Positions 57,420 through 64,000 of a DNA stretch of 64,000 nt are shown one piece after another. The notes under the pieces are model-generated. The model did not search any database. It worked only from the letters and a program-made list of their open reading frames with translations, and was not told the DNA's origin. Origin of the DNA: Xylophilus rhododendri (GTDB taxonomy: Bacteria > Pseudomonadota > Gammaproteobacteria > Burkholderiales > Burkholderiaceae_C); contig NZ_CP047650.1 of NCBI RefSeq assembly GCF_009906855.1, positions 5,084,001-5,148,000 of the forward strand, given 5' to 3'. Made by a program: the position numbers and the translations under genes. Each line of letters opens with the position of its first letter. The stretch's first letter is position 1.

Positions 57420-58931
57420 TCAGAGCACCTCGCTGGCGAAGTCCGCCAGGCGTGAACGTTCGCCGCGGGCCAGGGTGATGTGGCCGCCGTGCGGCCAGCC
57501 CTTGAACTTGTCCACGGCAAACGTGAGGCCGGAAGAGCCTTCGGTGAGGTAGGGCGTATCGATCTGCGCGATATTGCCCATGCAGACGATCTTGGTGCCG
57601 GGGCCGGCACGGGTGATCAGGGTCTTCATCTGCTTGGGCGTCAGGTTCTGCGCCTCGTCGATGATCACGTACTTGTTCAGGAAGGTGCGGCCGCGCATGA
57701 AGTTCAGGCTCTTGACCTTGATGCGGCTGCGGATGAGCTCATTGGTGGCCGCGCGGCCCCATTCGCCGGCGCCGCCGCCGTCGCCCTTGGCCAGGAACTC
57801 GAGGTTGTCGTCGAGCGCGCCCATCCAGGGGCCCATCTTCTCTTCTTCCGTGCCGGGCAGGAAACCGATGTCCTCGCCCACGCTGACGGTGGCGCGGGTC
57901 ATGATGATCTCGGTGTAGCGGCGGTCGTCCAGCACCTGCGTGAGGCCGGCGGCCAGGGCCATCAGCGTCTTGCCGGTGCCGGCGGTGCCGGTGAGGGTGA
58001 CGAAGTCGACCTCCGGATCCATCAGCAGGTTCATCGCGAAGTTCTGCTCGCGGTTGCGGGTGTTGACGCCCCAGATGTTGTTCTTGGCCGAGCCGTAATC
58101 CTTCAGGGTCTGCAGCACCGCGGTGCGGTCGCGGATCTCGGTGACGCGGGCGTACAGGCTGGTCTCGCCCGGCGCCTCGAAATACACGAACTGGTTGACC
58201 AGCAGGCTGGGCACCACCGGGCCGCTGACGCGGTAGTAGGTGTGGCCGCCGCTCTGCCAGCTCTCCACGCTCTTGCCGTGGCGGGTCCAGAAGTCGGCGG
58301 GCAGGGCGAGGGCGCCGGAGTAGAGCAGGTCGCCGTCCTCGATGACCTTGTCGTTCTGGTAGTCCTCGGCGTCCAGGCCCAGCGCACGCGCCTTGACGCG
58401 CATGTTGATGTCCTTGGACACCAGCACCACCGGGCGCGGCGCGAGCTTGGCGCGCAGCGCGGCGACCACGCCCAGGATCTGGTTGTCGGCCTTGCCCTGG
58501 GGCAGGGCGGCGGGCAGGGGGTGGTCGAGCGCCTCGGTCTGGAAGAACAGGCTGCCGCGCGCCTCGCGGTGGCCGGTGGTGTCGAGCTTCAAGCCGCGGG
58601 CGATGTCGGCGCCTTGGGCGGCGGCCAGGGCATCGAGCGTGCGGCTGGTCTGGCGGCCGTTGCGGGCGACTTCGGTCATGCCCTTCTTGTGGCCGTCGAG
58701 CTCTTCCAGCACGATCATCGGCAGGTAGATGTCGTGTTCCTCGAAGCGGAACAGGCACATCGGGTCATGCAGCAGCACGTTGGTGTCGAGCACGAAGAGC
58801 TTGCTGACGGTGTTGGCGTCGCGGGTCGGCTTGGCGTTGCGGGTCGCCGGCTTGGGCGCGGCGGCGGTGGCCGGGGCGGCAACAGCGCCGCGTCCGCGGC
58901 GTGCGGCCGGTGCCGGCGCGCGGTTTTCCAC
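57420..58931 (-). CDS. PIN domain-PhoH ATPase
   Basis: 503 residues as readable: a PIN ribonuclease domain (KLFVLDTNVLLHDP, ILVSKDIN-like VLVSKDINMRVKA) and a PhoH P-loop ATPase domain (LTGTAGTGKTLMA, YVIIDEAQNLTPKQMK). Such fusions are thought to act in RNA processing. The GTG at 58931 lacks a ribosome-binding site and the frame is closed by a stop at 58965-58967, yet two other frames upstream carry coding-like sequence starting MPLPTAP at 59220, so the true N-terminus is probably displaced by single-base indels. Follows a terminator after bcp. Confidence 0.85.
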   Translation of the reverse strand: MENRAPAPAARRGRGAVAAPATAAAPKPATRNAKPTRDANTVSKLFVLDTNVLLHDPMCLFRFEEHDIYLPMIVLEELDGHKKGMTEVARNGRQTSRTLDALAAAQGADIARGLKLDTTGHREARGSLFFQTEALDHPLPAALPQGKADNQILGVVAALRAKLAPRPVVLVSKDINMRVKARALGLDAEDYQNDKVIEDGDLLYSGALALPADFWTRHGKSVESWQSGGHTYYRVSGPVVPSLLVNQFVYFEAPGETSLYARVTEIRDRTAVLQTLKDYGSAKNNIWGVNTRNREQNFAMNLLMDPEVDFVTLTGTAGTGKTLMALAAGLTQVLDDRRYTEIIMTRATVSVGEDIGFLPGTEEEKMGPWMGALDDNLEFLAKGDGGGAGEWGRAATNELIRSRIKVKSLNFMRGRTFLNKYVIIDEAQNLTPKQMKTLITRAGPGTKIVCMGNIAQIDTPYLTEGSSGLTFAVDKFKGWPHGGHITLARGERSRLADFASEVL

Positions 58932-59220
58932 CGGCTGGGCGATGGGGCGGGAGCGGCGGGCTGCTTATCCGGCTTGAACAGCGAGGCGACCAGGGCCGCG
59001 GGCGAGGGGGTGGCGGCTGCAGGTGCCGCATCGACGGTCCTGCGGCGGCTGCTCGCGGCGGCGGTCGCCGGTACGGCGCGCAGTGGCGCAGGAGCGGAGC
59101 GTTCCTCGGGCTCGGCGTCCACGGGCGCGTTCGACTTGGCGCCGCGTCGCTCGGCTGGATTGGAGTAGGCCTCGGCAGGCAGGATGGCGGCGCGCTTGGA
59201 GGGGCGGTAGGCAGAGGCAT
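58932..59220 (-). other. Displaced N-terminal coding region of the PIN-PhoH gene
   Basis: From ATG 59220 the minus strand reads MPLPTAP, then in the next frame SKRAAILPAEAYSNPAERRG and on to SLFKPDKQPAAPAP near 58955, after which the downstream gene continues in a third frame. Both frame changes fit one missing base, and both fall in C-rich runs. Either an assembly error or real gene damage confined to the low-complexity N-terminal linker. Confidence 0.55.
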
Positions 59221-59254
59221 GGACGTTCGGCTCGCTAGGAAAAATCGACCAAAA

Positions 59255-59287
59255 CAAAAAAGCCGTCGGGGAACCCGGACGGCTTTG
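59255..59287 (-). terminator. Intrinsic terminator after bcp
   Basis: Minus strand stem AAGCCGTC / GACGGCTT with GGG/CCC pairing inside, followed by T residues (59260-59256). Lies between the peroxiredoxin gene and the PIN-PhoH gene. Confidence 0.85.
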
Positions 59288-59409
59288 GTGGATGAGCGCG
59301 GTGGAAATAACCTGCAGCATGAATTCATTATGCACGACCGCCGGACGGCTGCCGCGGCGATCGTGAAACCCGCATCCGGGCGTGGAAACCGGCCCCGCAG
59401 GGCTCGGAA

Positions 59410-59889
59410 TCAGGCTGCCTGGCGGTTCAGTTCCTTGACTGCCGTGAGCACTTCATCGACATGGCCCAGCACCTTCAGGCCGCGCCATTCGGCACGCAGC
59501 ACGCCGTCCGGACCAATCAGGAAGGTACTGCGCTCGATGCCCTTGACCTTCTTGCCGTACATGATCTTGTTCTTGACCACGCCGAACATGTGGCACATTT
59601 TTTCTTCGGTGTCGGCGATCAGTTCGAAGGGGAGTTCGACCTTGGCCTTGAAGTCGTCGTGCGACTTCATGTTGTCGCGAGAGACGCCGAAGACGGTGGC
59701 GCCGGCCTTCACGAAATCCTTGTAGCGATCGCGAAACTGCATCGCTTCCGTGGTGCATCCCGGCGTGTTGTCCTTGGGATAGAAATAAAGCACTACGGTC
59801 TGGCCGGCATGCGAGGTGTTGGTAACCTTGACTCCGTTCGTTGCGATGGCTTCAAATTCGGGAATGGGCTTGTTGACAACGATCGCCAT
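59410..59889 (-). CDS. bcp: Peroxiredoxin, Bcp/PrxQ type thiol peroxidase
   Basis: Reduces hydroperoxides using thioredoxin. 159 residues; peroxidatic Cys in NTPGCTTEA, VLYFYPKDN before it. The resolving Cys five residues later, seen in E. coli Bcp, is absent; the only other Cys is in KMCHMFG, so recycling may differ. Divergent spacing of about 200 bases to the Mth938-type gene upstream holds no obvious gene. Confidence 0.95.
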   Translation of the reverse strand: MAIVVNKPIPEFEAIATNGVKVTNTSHAGQTVVLYFYPKDNTPGCTTEAMQFRDRYKDFVKAGATVFGVSRDNMKSHDDFKAKVELPFELIADTEEKMCHMFGVVKNKIMYGKKVKGIERSTFLIGPDGVLRAEWRGLKVLGHVDEVLTAVKELNRQAA

Positions 59890-60096
59890 GTGAGTTCTAT
59901 TTCCTATAACGGGACCTGCCGGGGATACCGACGACCGGCCGCTTCCTTACCGGGCGTACAAACCGCGATCGCAGGCCGCGATCACCGCTGCAAGTCCAGT
60001 AAAGCCGCTTCCTGCGCGGCAGCAATCCCGGATTTTATCATCGGCGCGGCAAGGGTTCCTCGCGCGGATGCCAAAAGTCCCTAAACAGAGGCCAAA

Positions 60097-60471
60097 TCAG
60101 CCGGCTTCCAGCAGCAGGGCGGCCACCACGCGCCGGCCTTCGCCGGCCAGGATGTTGTAGGTGCGGCAGGCAGCCGCCGTGTCCATGGTTTCCAGTCCGA
60201 TGCGCTTGGCGATCAGCGGGCGCAGCCAGGCCGCCGGCGGGAAGCGGTTGCGTTTGCCGCTGCCGAAGATCACCACTTCCGCATCCATCTCCGCCAGCCT
60301 GGCGAAATGCTCCGCGCCCAGCGCCTCGAAGCGATCGCATCCCCAGTCGAAGCGTTCCCCGGCGGCGCTGATGACCAGGCTGCTCTCGATCCTCTCGCCC
60401 TGGATCGTCAACCAGCCCGGGCCATATCCGCTGATGGATTGGACGTCGAAGCTATCGGGTTGCAGTTTCAT
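60097..60471 (-). CDS. Mth938-like domain protein
   Basis: A 124-residue small globular protein of the DUF498/Mth938 family: FDVQSISGYGPGWLTIQGER, EVVIFGSGKRNRFPP and TYNILAGEGRRVVAALLLE. Function unknown; human and archaeal relatives are linked to assembly roles. ATG at 60471 gives MKLQPDSF; longer starts overlap the divergent alaA promoter region. Confidence 0.85.
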   Translation of the reverse strand: MKLQPDSFDVQSISGYGPGWLTIQGERIESSLVISAAGERFDWGCDRFEALGAEHFARLAEMDAEVVIFGSGKRNRFPPAAWLRPLIAKRIGLETMDTAAACRTYNILAGEGRRVVAALLLEAG

Positions 60472-60584
60472 GATGGGATGTGAGGGAGAAAGAAGGCCAA
60501 AAGGTTCGCGGAGCGGTCGGCACGTGGCGGCGACTGTGGTCAAATTCTAGGTTTCCCCGCGTTTCGCCCACTGCCGGAGGGACT

Positions 60585-61808
60585 TTGAAGGCAATCCAGA
60601 AATCCGCCAAGCTCGCCAACGTCCTCTACGACATCCGTGGTCCCATCATGGACCGCGCCAAGGAGATGGAAGAGGAAGGCCAGAAGATCATCAAGCTGAA
60701 CATCGGCAACCTCGCGCCGTTCGGCTTCGATGCGCCCGAGGAAGTCCAGCAGGACATGATCCGCAACCTGCCCAATTCGGCCGGCTACTCGGACAGCAAG
60801 GGCATCTTCGCGGCGCGCAAGGCCGTCATGCACTACACCCAGCAGCAGGGCGTGAAGGGCGTGACGCTGGACGACATCTACCTGGGCAACGGCGCCTCCG
60901 AGCTGATCGCGCTGGCCACCAACGCGCTGCTGGACAACGGCGACGAACTGCTGGTGCCCATGCCCGACTACCCGCTGTGGACCGCCTGCACCAGCCTGTC
61001 GGGCGGCAAGCCGGTGCACTACCTGTGCGACGAGGCCAACGGCTGGATGCCCGACCTCGACGACATCCGCGCCAAGATCACGCCGCGCACCAAGGGCATC
61101 GTCGTCATCAACCCGAACAACCCCACGGGCGCGTTGTATTCCGACGAGCTGCTGCGCTCCCTGGTGCAGATCGCCCGCGAGCACGGCCTGCTGATCTTCG
61201 CCGACGAGGTCTACGACAAGGTGCTCTACGACGGCGTGCGCCACACCGCGATCGCCTCGCTCAGCGACGACGTGCTGACCATCACCTTCAACTCGCTGTC
61301 CAAGAGCTACCGCTCCTGCGGCTACCGCGCGGGCTGGATGACGATCTCGGGCGACAAGCGCGGCGCCACCGACTACATCGAGGGCCTGAACATGCTCTCG
61401 AACATGCGCCTGTGCGCCAACGTGCCGGGCCAGTGGGCGATCCAGACGGCGCTCGGCGGCTACCAGAGCATCAACGAGCTGGTCGGCCCCGGCGGCCGGC
61501 TGCGCCGCCAGCGCGACCTGGCCTACGAGCTGATCACCGCGATTCCGGGCGTGACCTGCAACCGCCCCGAGGCCGCGCTGTACATGTTCCCCAAGCTCGA
61601 TCCGCAGATGTATCCCATCGAGGACGACCGGCAGTTCTTCCTGGAACTGCTCAATGAAACCCGCGTGATGCTGGTGCAGGGCTCGGGCTTCAACTACCCC
61701 GGCAACCACCATTTCCGCATCGTGTTCCTGCCCCACGAGGACGACCTGCGCGAGGCCATCTCGCGCATCGCGCGTTTCCTCGAAAGCTATCGTCGGCGCC
61801 ACGCCTGA
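60585..61808 (+). CDS. alaA: Pyridoxal-phosphate aminotransferase, AlaA type
   Basis: Transfers amino groups between glutamate and pyruvate to make alanine. 407 residues; KLANVLYDIRGPI at the start, NPNNPTGALYS, FADEVYDKVLYDG, and the Schiff-base Lys in FNSLSKSYRSCGYRAGW. The start is TTG at 60585 with GGAGG four bases upstream, giving MKAIQKS as in AlaA homologues. First gene before hom and thrC, an arrangement common in betaproteobacteria. Confidence 0.95.
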   Translation: MKAIQKSAKLANVLYDIRGPIMDRAKEMEEEGQKIIKLNIGNLAPFGFDAPEEVQQDMIRNLPNSAGYSDSKGIFAARKAVMHYTQQQGVKGVTLDDIYLGNGASELIALATNALLDNGDELLVPMPDYPLWTACTSLSGGKPVHYLCDEANGWMPDLDDIRAKITPRTKGIVVINPNNPTGALYSDELLRSLVQIAREHGLLIFADEVYDKVLYDGVRHTAIASLSDDVLTITFNSLSKSYRSCGYRAGWMTISGDKRGATDYIEGLNMLSNMRLCANVPGQWAIQTALGGYQSINELVGPGGRLRRQRDLAYELITAIPGVTCNRPEAALYMFPKLDPQMYPIEDDRQFFLELLNETRVMLVQGSGFNYPGNHHFRIVFLPHEDDLREAISRIARFLESYRRRHA

Positions 61809-61845
61809 TCCCGGTCCCGCACCTTTTTTCCTTCACCAGATTTCC

Positions 61846-63168
61846 ATGAAACCGATTCAAGTAGGCCTGCTGGGCATCGGCACCGTCGGCAGCGGCACCT
61901 TCAACGTCCTGCAGCGCAACCAGGAAGAGATCCGCCGCCGCGCCGGCCGCGGCATCGCCATCACCATGGTGGCCGACCTCGACGTGGAACGCGCGCGCGC
62001 CGCCGTGGGCCCGGACGTGACCGTGGTGAACGACGCCCGCCAGGTCGTCGCCAACCCCGAGATCGACATCGTGGTCGAACTCATCGGCGGCTACGGCATC
62101 GCCAAACAGCTGGTGCTCGAAGCCATCGAGGCCGGCAAGCATGTGGTCACCGCCAACAAGGCGCTGCTGGCGGTGCACGGCACCGAGATCTTCGCGGCCG
62201 CGCAGCGCAAGGGCGTGATGGTGGCCTTCGAGGCGGCCGTGGCGGGCGGCATCCCCATCATCAAGTCGCTGCGCGAGGGCCTGACCGCCAACCGCATCGA
62301 ATGGATCGCCGGCATCATCAACGGCACCACCAACTTCATCCTGTCGGAGATGCGGGACAAGGGCCTGGACTTCGACGTGGTCCTGAAGGAAGCCCAGCGC
62401 CTGGGCTATGCCGAGGCCGACCCCACCTTCGACATCGAAGGCGTGGACGCCGCCCACAAGATCACGCTGATGTCGGCCATCGCCTATGGCGTGCCGGTGC
62501 AGTTCGACCGGGCTTATGTCGAGGGCATCACCAAGCTGGGTGCGGCCGACATCCGCTACGCCGAACAACTCGGCTACCGCATCAAGCTGCTGGGCATCAC
62601 CAAACGCGTGGCCGCGGGCATCGAGCTGCGGGTGCATCCCAGCCTGGTGCCGGCCAAGCGCCTGATCGCCAACGTCGAAGGCGCGATGAACGCGGTGATG
62701 GTGCAGGGCGACGCGGTCGGCACCACGCTGTACTACGGCAAGGGCGCAGGCAGCGAGCCGACCGCCAGCGCGGTCGTGGCCGACCTGGTCGACATCGCCC
62801 GCCTGCACACCGCAGACCCCGAACACCGCGTGCCGCATCTGGCCTTCCAGCCCGACGAGATGAGCGATGTCTCGGTGCTGCCGATGAGCGAGGTCGTCAC
62901 CAGCTACTACCTGCGCCTGCGTGTGGCCGACCAGAACGGCGTGCTGGCCAAGGTCACCGGCCTGCTGGCCGCGGCCGGCATCGGCATCGACGCGGTGCTG
63001 CAGCGCGAGTCCGAGGACGTGGGCGGCGAGGGTGCTCCGCAGACCGACCTGATCATCCTGACGCACGACACCCGCGAAGGCACCATGGACGCCGCCATCG
63101 CGCAGATGCAGGTGCTGCCGACGGTGCTGGCGCCCATCGTTCGCATCCGCAAGGAAGAACTGGCCTGA
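61846..63168 (+). CDS. hom: Homoserine dehydrogenase
   Basis: Reduces aspartate semialdehyde to homoserine for threonine, methionine and isoleucine. 440 residues: NAD(P)-binding VGLLGIGTVGSGT, the catalytic part with GGIPIIKSLREGL and NGTTNFILSEM, and a C-terminal ACT domain (YYLRLRVADQNGVLAKV) for threonine feedback. Stop at 63168 is followed by a toxin-antitoxin pair and then thrC. Confidence 0.97.
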   Translation: MKPIQVGLLGIGTVGSGTFNVLQRNQEEIRRRAGRGIAITMVADLDVERARAAVGPDVTVVNDARQVVANPEIDIVVELIGGYGIAKQLVLEAIEAGKHVVTANKALLAVHGTEIFAAAQRKGVMVAFEAAVAGGIPIIKSLREGLTANRIEWIAGIINGTTNFILSEMRDKGLDFDVVLKEAQRLGYAEADPTFDIEGVDAAHKITLMSAIAYGVPVQFDRAYVEGITKLGAADIRYAEQLGYRIKLLGITKRVAAGIELRVHPSLVPAKRLIANVEGAMNAVMVQGDAVGTTLYYGKGAGSEPTASAVVADLVDIARLHTADPEHRVPHLAFQPDEMSDVSVLPMSEVVTSYYLRLRVADQNGVLAKVTGLLAAAGIGIDAVLQRESEDVGGEGAPQTDLIILTHDTREGTMDAAIAQMQVLPTVLAPIVRIRKEELA

Positions 63169-63178
63169 AAGCGGTGAA

Positions 63179-63198
63179 GTAATACAATCAGGTATTAC
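63179..63198. promoter_or_regulatory. Palindromic operator/promoter of the toxin-antitoxin pair
   Basis: Perfect inverted repeat GTAATAC-N6-GTATTAC, with a -10-like TACAAT (63183-63188) inside it, 17 bases before the antitoxin ATG. The expected site for autoregulation by an AbrB-type antitoxin complex. Confidence 0.7.
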
Positions 63199-63214
63199 TT
63201 TTTTGGAGGACGCC

Positions 63215-63472
63215 ATGGGTTACGCACTCACAGTCAAGAGCCAGGTGACCGTTCCGAAAGCCATGCGCCAGCATCTGAAGGTGGCAGCTGGCCAGGAGGT
63301 CGAGTACGAGGCGATGCCCGATGGCAGCGTGCGTATGACCGCGGCTGCTTCCAAACCGGCGGATGTCGAGGACATCCGTGTGGCGCTGCGCAAATGGCGC
63401 GGGACCGGGGTGCTCAAGCAGTCCACCGAGGAAATCATGCGTTTCACCCGCGGCGAAGACGCGATGCGATGA
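63215..63472 (+). CDS. AbrB/SpoVT-fold antitoxin (VapB-like)
   Basis: An 85-residue DNA-binding antitoxin. N-terminal swapped-hairpin DNA-binding domain: LTVKSQVTVPKAMRQHLKV; acidic and helical C-terminus that would wrap the toxin. ATG at 63215 follows GGAGGA. Its stop overlaps the toxin start (ATGA, 63469-63472), typical for antitoxin-first pairs. Lies between hom and thrC. Confidence 0.88.
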   Translation: MGYALTVKSQVTVPKAMRQHLKVAAGQEVEYEAMPDGSVRMTAAASKPADVEDIRVALRKWRGTGVLKQSTEEIMRFTRGEDAMR

Positions 63473-63873
63473 CTTTGGTGGACGCCAACGTGCTGATCGA
63501 TCTGGTCGAAGGCACTTCAGATTGGTACGCGTGGAGCGAGTCCGCCTTGCTGCGGGCGGCGGGGCAGGGGCCCTTGCTGATCAATGCGATCGTCTATGCC
63601 GAAATCGCTCGCGACTTCGCCAGCCAGGCCGACATCCAGGACTTCCTGCGAGACCTGCGCATCGGCGTGGACCCGCTCGACGAGGACATCGCCTTCCAGG
63701 CCGCTCGCGCCCATGCCCACTACCGCCAGGCCGGCGGCCAGCGGCACGCGACCCTGCCCGACTTCTTCATCGGCGCACATGCCAGCGTTCGCCGGCTGGC
63801 GCTGTTGACCCGCGACAGCAAACGTATCCAGACCTACTTTCCCGACGTGGAACTCATTTGTCCCAGCGCATGA
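63469..63873 (+). CDS. PIN-domain toxin (VapC-like)
   Basis: A 134-residue putative ribonuclease toxin. Acidic metal-binding residues are in LVDANVLIDL, AIVYAEIARDF and TLPDFFIGAHA, the usual VapC pattern. Probably cleaves tRNA or rRNA when freed from the antitoxin. Its stop codon overlaps the thrC start (ATGA, 63870-63873), so thrC translation may depend on reading through this pair. Confidence 0.9.
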   Translation: MTLVDANVLIDLVEGTSDWYAWSESALLRAAGQGPLLINAIVYAEIARDFASQADIQDFLRDLRIGVDPLDEDIAFQAARAHAHYRQAGGQRHATLPDFFIGAHASVRRLALLTRDSKRIQTYFPDVELICPSA

Positions 63874-64000
63874 AATACCTCTCCACCCGCGGCCACGCCG
63901 ACCGCAAGCGCTTCTGCGAAATCCTGCTCGAAGGCCTGGCGCCGGACGGCGGGCTGTACCTGCCCGAGCACTATCCGCAGGTCGATACCGCCACCCTCGA
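63870..64000 (+). CDS. thrC: Threonine synthase, N-terminal part (cut by window end)
   Basis: The first 43 codons read MKYLSTRGHADRKRFCEILL and then LAPDGGLYLPEHYP, the conserved start of ThrC, which makes threonine from phosphohomoserine with PLP. The rest lies beyond the window. ATG overlaps the VapC-like stop. With hom upstream this is the threonine pathway unit. Confidence 0.9.
   Translation, partial: MKYLSTRGHADRKRFCEILLEGLAPDGGLYLPEHYPQVDTATL

Overview
The window is high-GC DNA from a betaproteobacterium of the order Burkholderiales, most likely Comamonadaceae or a close relative. The evidence is the gene order leuC-leuD-leuB / asd-fimV-truA-trpF-trpB-trpA-accD, alaA-hom-thrC and rpsF-priB-rpsR-rplI-dnaB, a PEP-CTERM protein, a small Trp-rich membrane protein of the type found in this order, a PriB primosomal protein, and a large palindromic intergenic repeat. 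There are no rRNA or tRNA genes, insertion sequences, phage genes or CRISPR arrays that I can see. Nearly every gene looks chromosomal and most are housekeeping.

Region by region. 1-3633: an aldehyde dehydrogenase (cut by the window edge) and a divergent sigma-54 activator, with a good -24/-12 promoter and two matching upstream inverted repeats. 3644-4834: a PEP-CTERM protein and an unknown small gene, separated by an AT-rich spacer with a Fur-box-like sequence. 4971-13987: central metabolism and envelope genes (fumC, yqhA, acs, a LapA-domain protein, cytochrome c, ilvD, LysR, lgt). 14202-17923: a translationally coupled c-di-GMP pair (HD-GYP plus PAS-GGDEF-EAL). 17927-18586: a 660-base palindromic repeat between convergent genes. 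18612-26185: a Tas-type aldo-keto reductase, then a signalling operon (hybrid kinase with three receivers, CheR, CheB, receiver-kinase). 26220-29826: PIG-L deacetylase, a degenerate HD-domain protein, yajQ and murB. 29823-32063: two related proteins of unknown function; the first has a textbook PIP/hrpII box and a correctly spaced -10 element, so it is a candidate type III secretion effector. 32234-36175: lysS, a Lon-substrate-binding-domain protein, yggT and accD. 36262-43829: trpA, trpB, trpF, truA, fimV and asd. 43923-44024: a 33-codon leader-type ORF rich in Thr, Ile and Lys codons in front of asd. 44134-49627: a diguanylate cyclase, then leuB, leuD, leuC and a LysR regulator. 49765-53636: dnaJ, dnaK, grpE. 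53878-57012: rpsF, priB, rpsR, rplI, dnaB. 57028-60471: a coiled-coil membrane protein, a PIN-PhoH ATPase with an apparently frameshifted N-terminus, a Bcp peroxiredoxin and an Mth938-type protein. 60585-64000: alaA, hom, a VapBC-type toxin-antitoxin pair, and the start of thrC.

Two themes run through the window. One is amino-acid biosynthesis (Ile/Val, Leu, Trp, Thr/Lys/Met): the Thr branch carries both the leader ORF before asd and a toxin-antitoxin pair wedged between hom and thrC by stop/start overlaps. The other is cyclic-di-GMP and phosphorelay signalling: five genes touch c-di-GMP and four form a CheR/CheB-linked kinase module. The most novel observations are the PIP-box-controlled pair, the asd leader ORF, and the VapBC insertion in the threonine operon.
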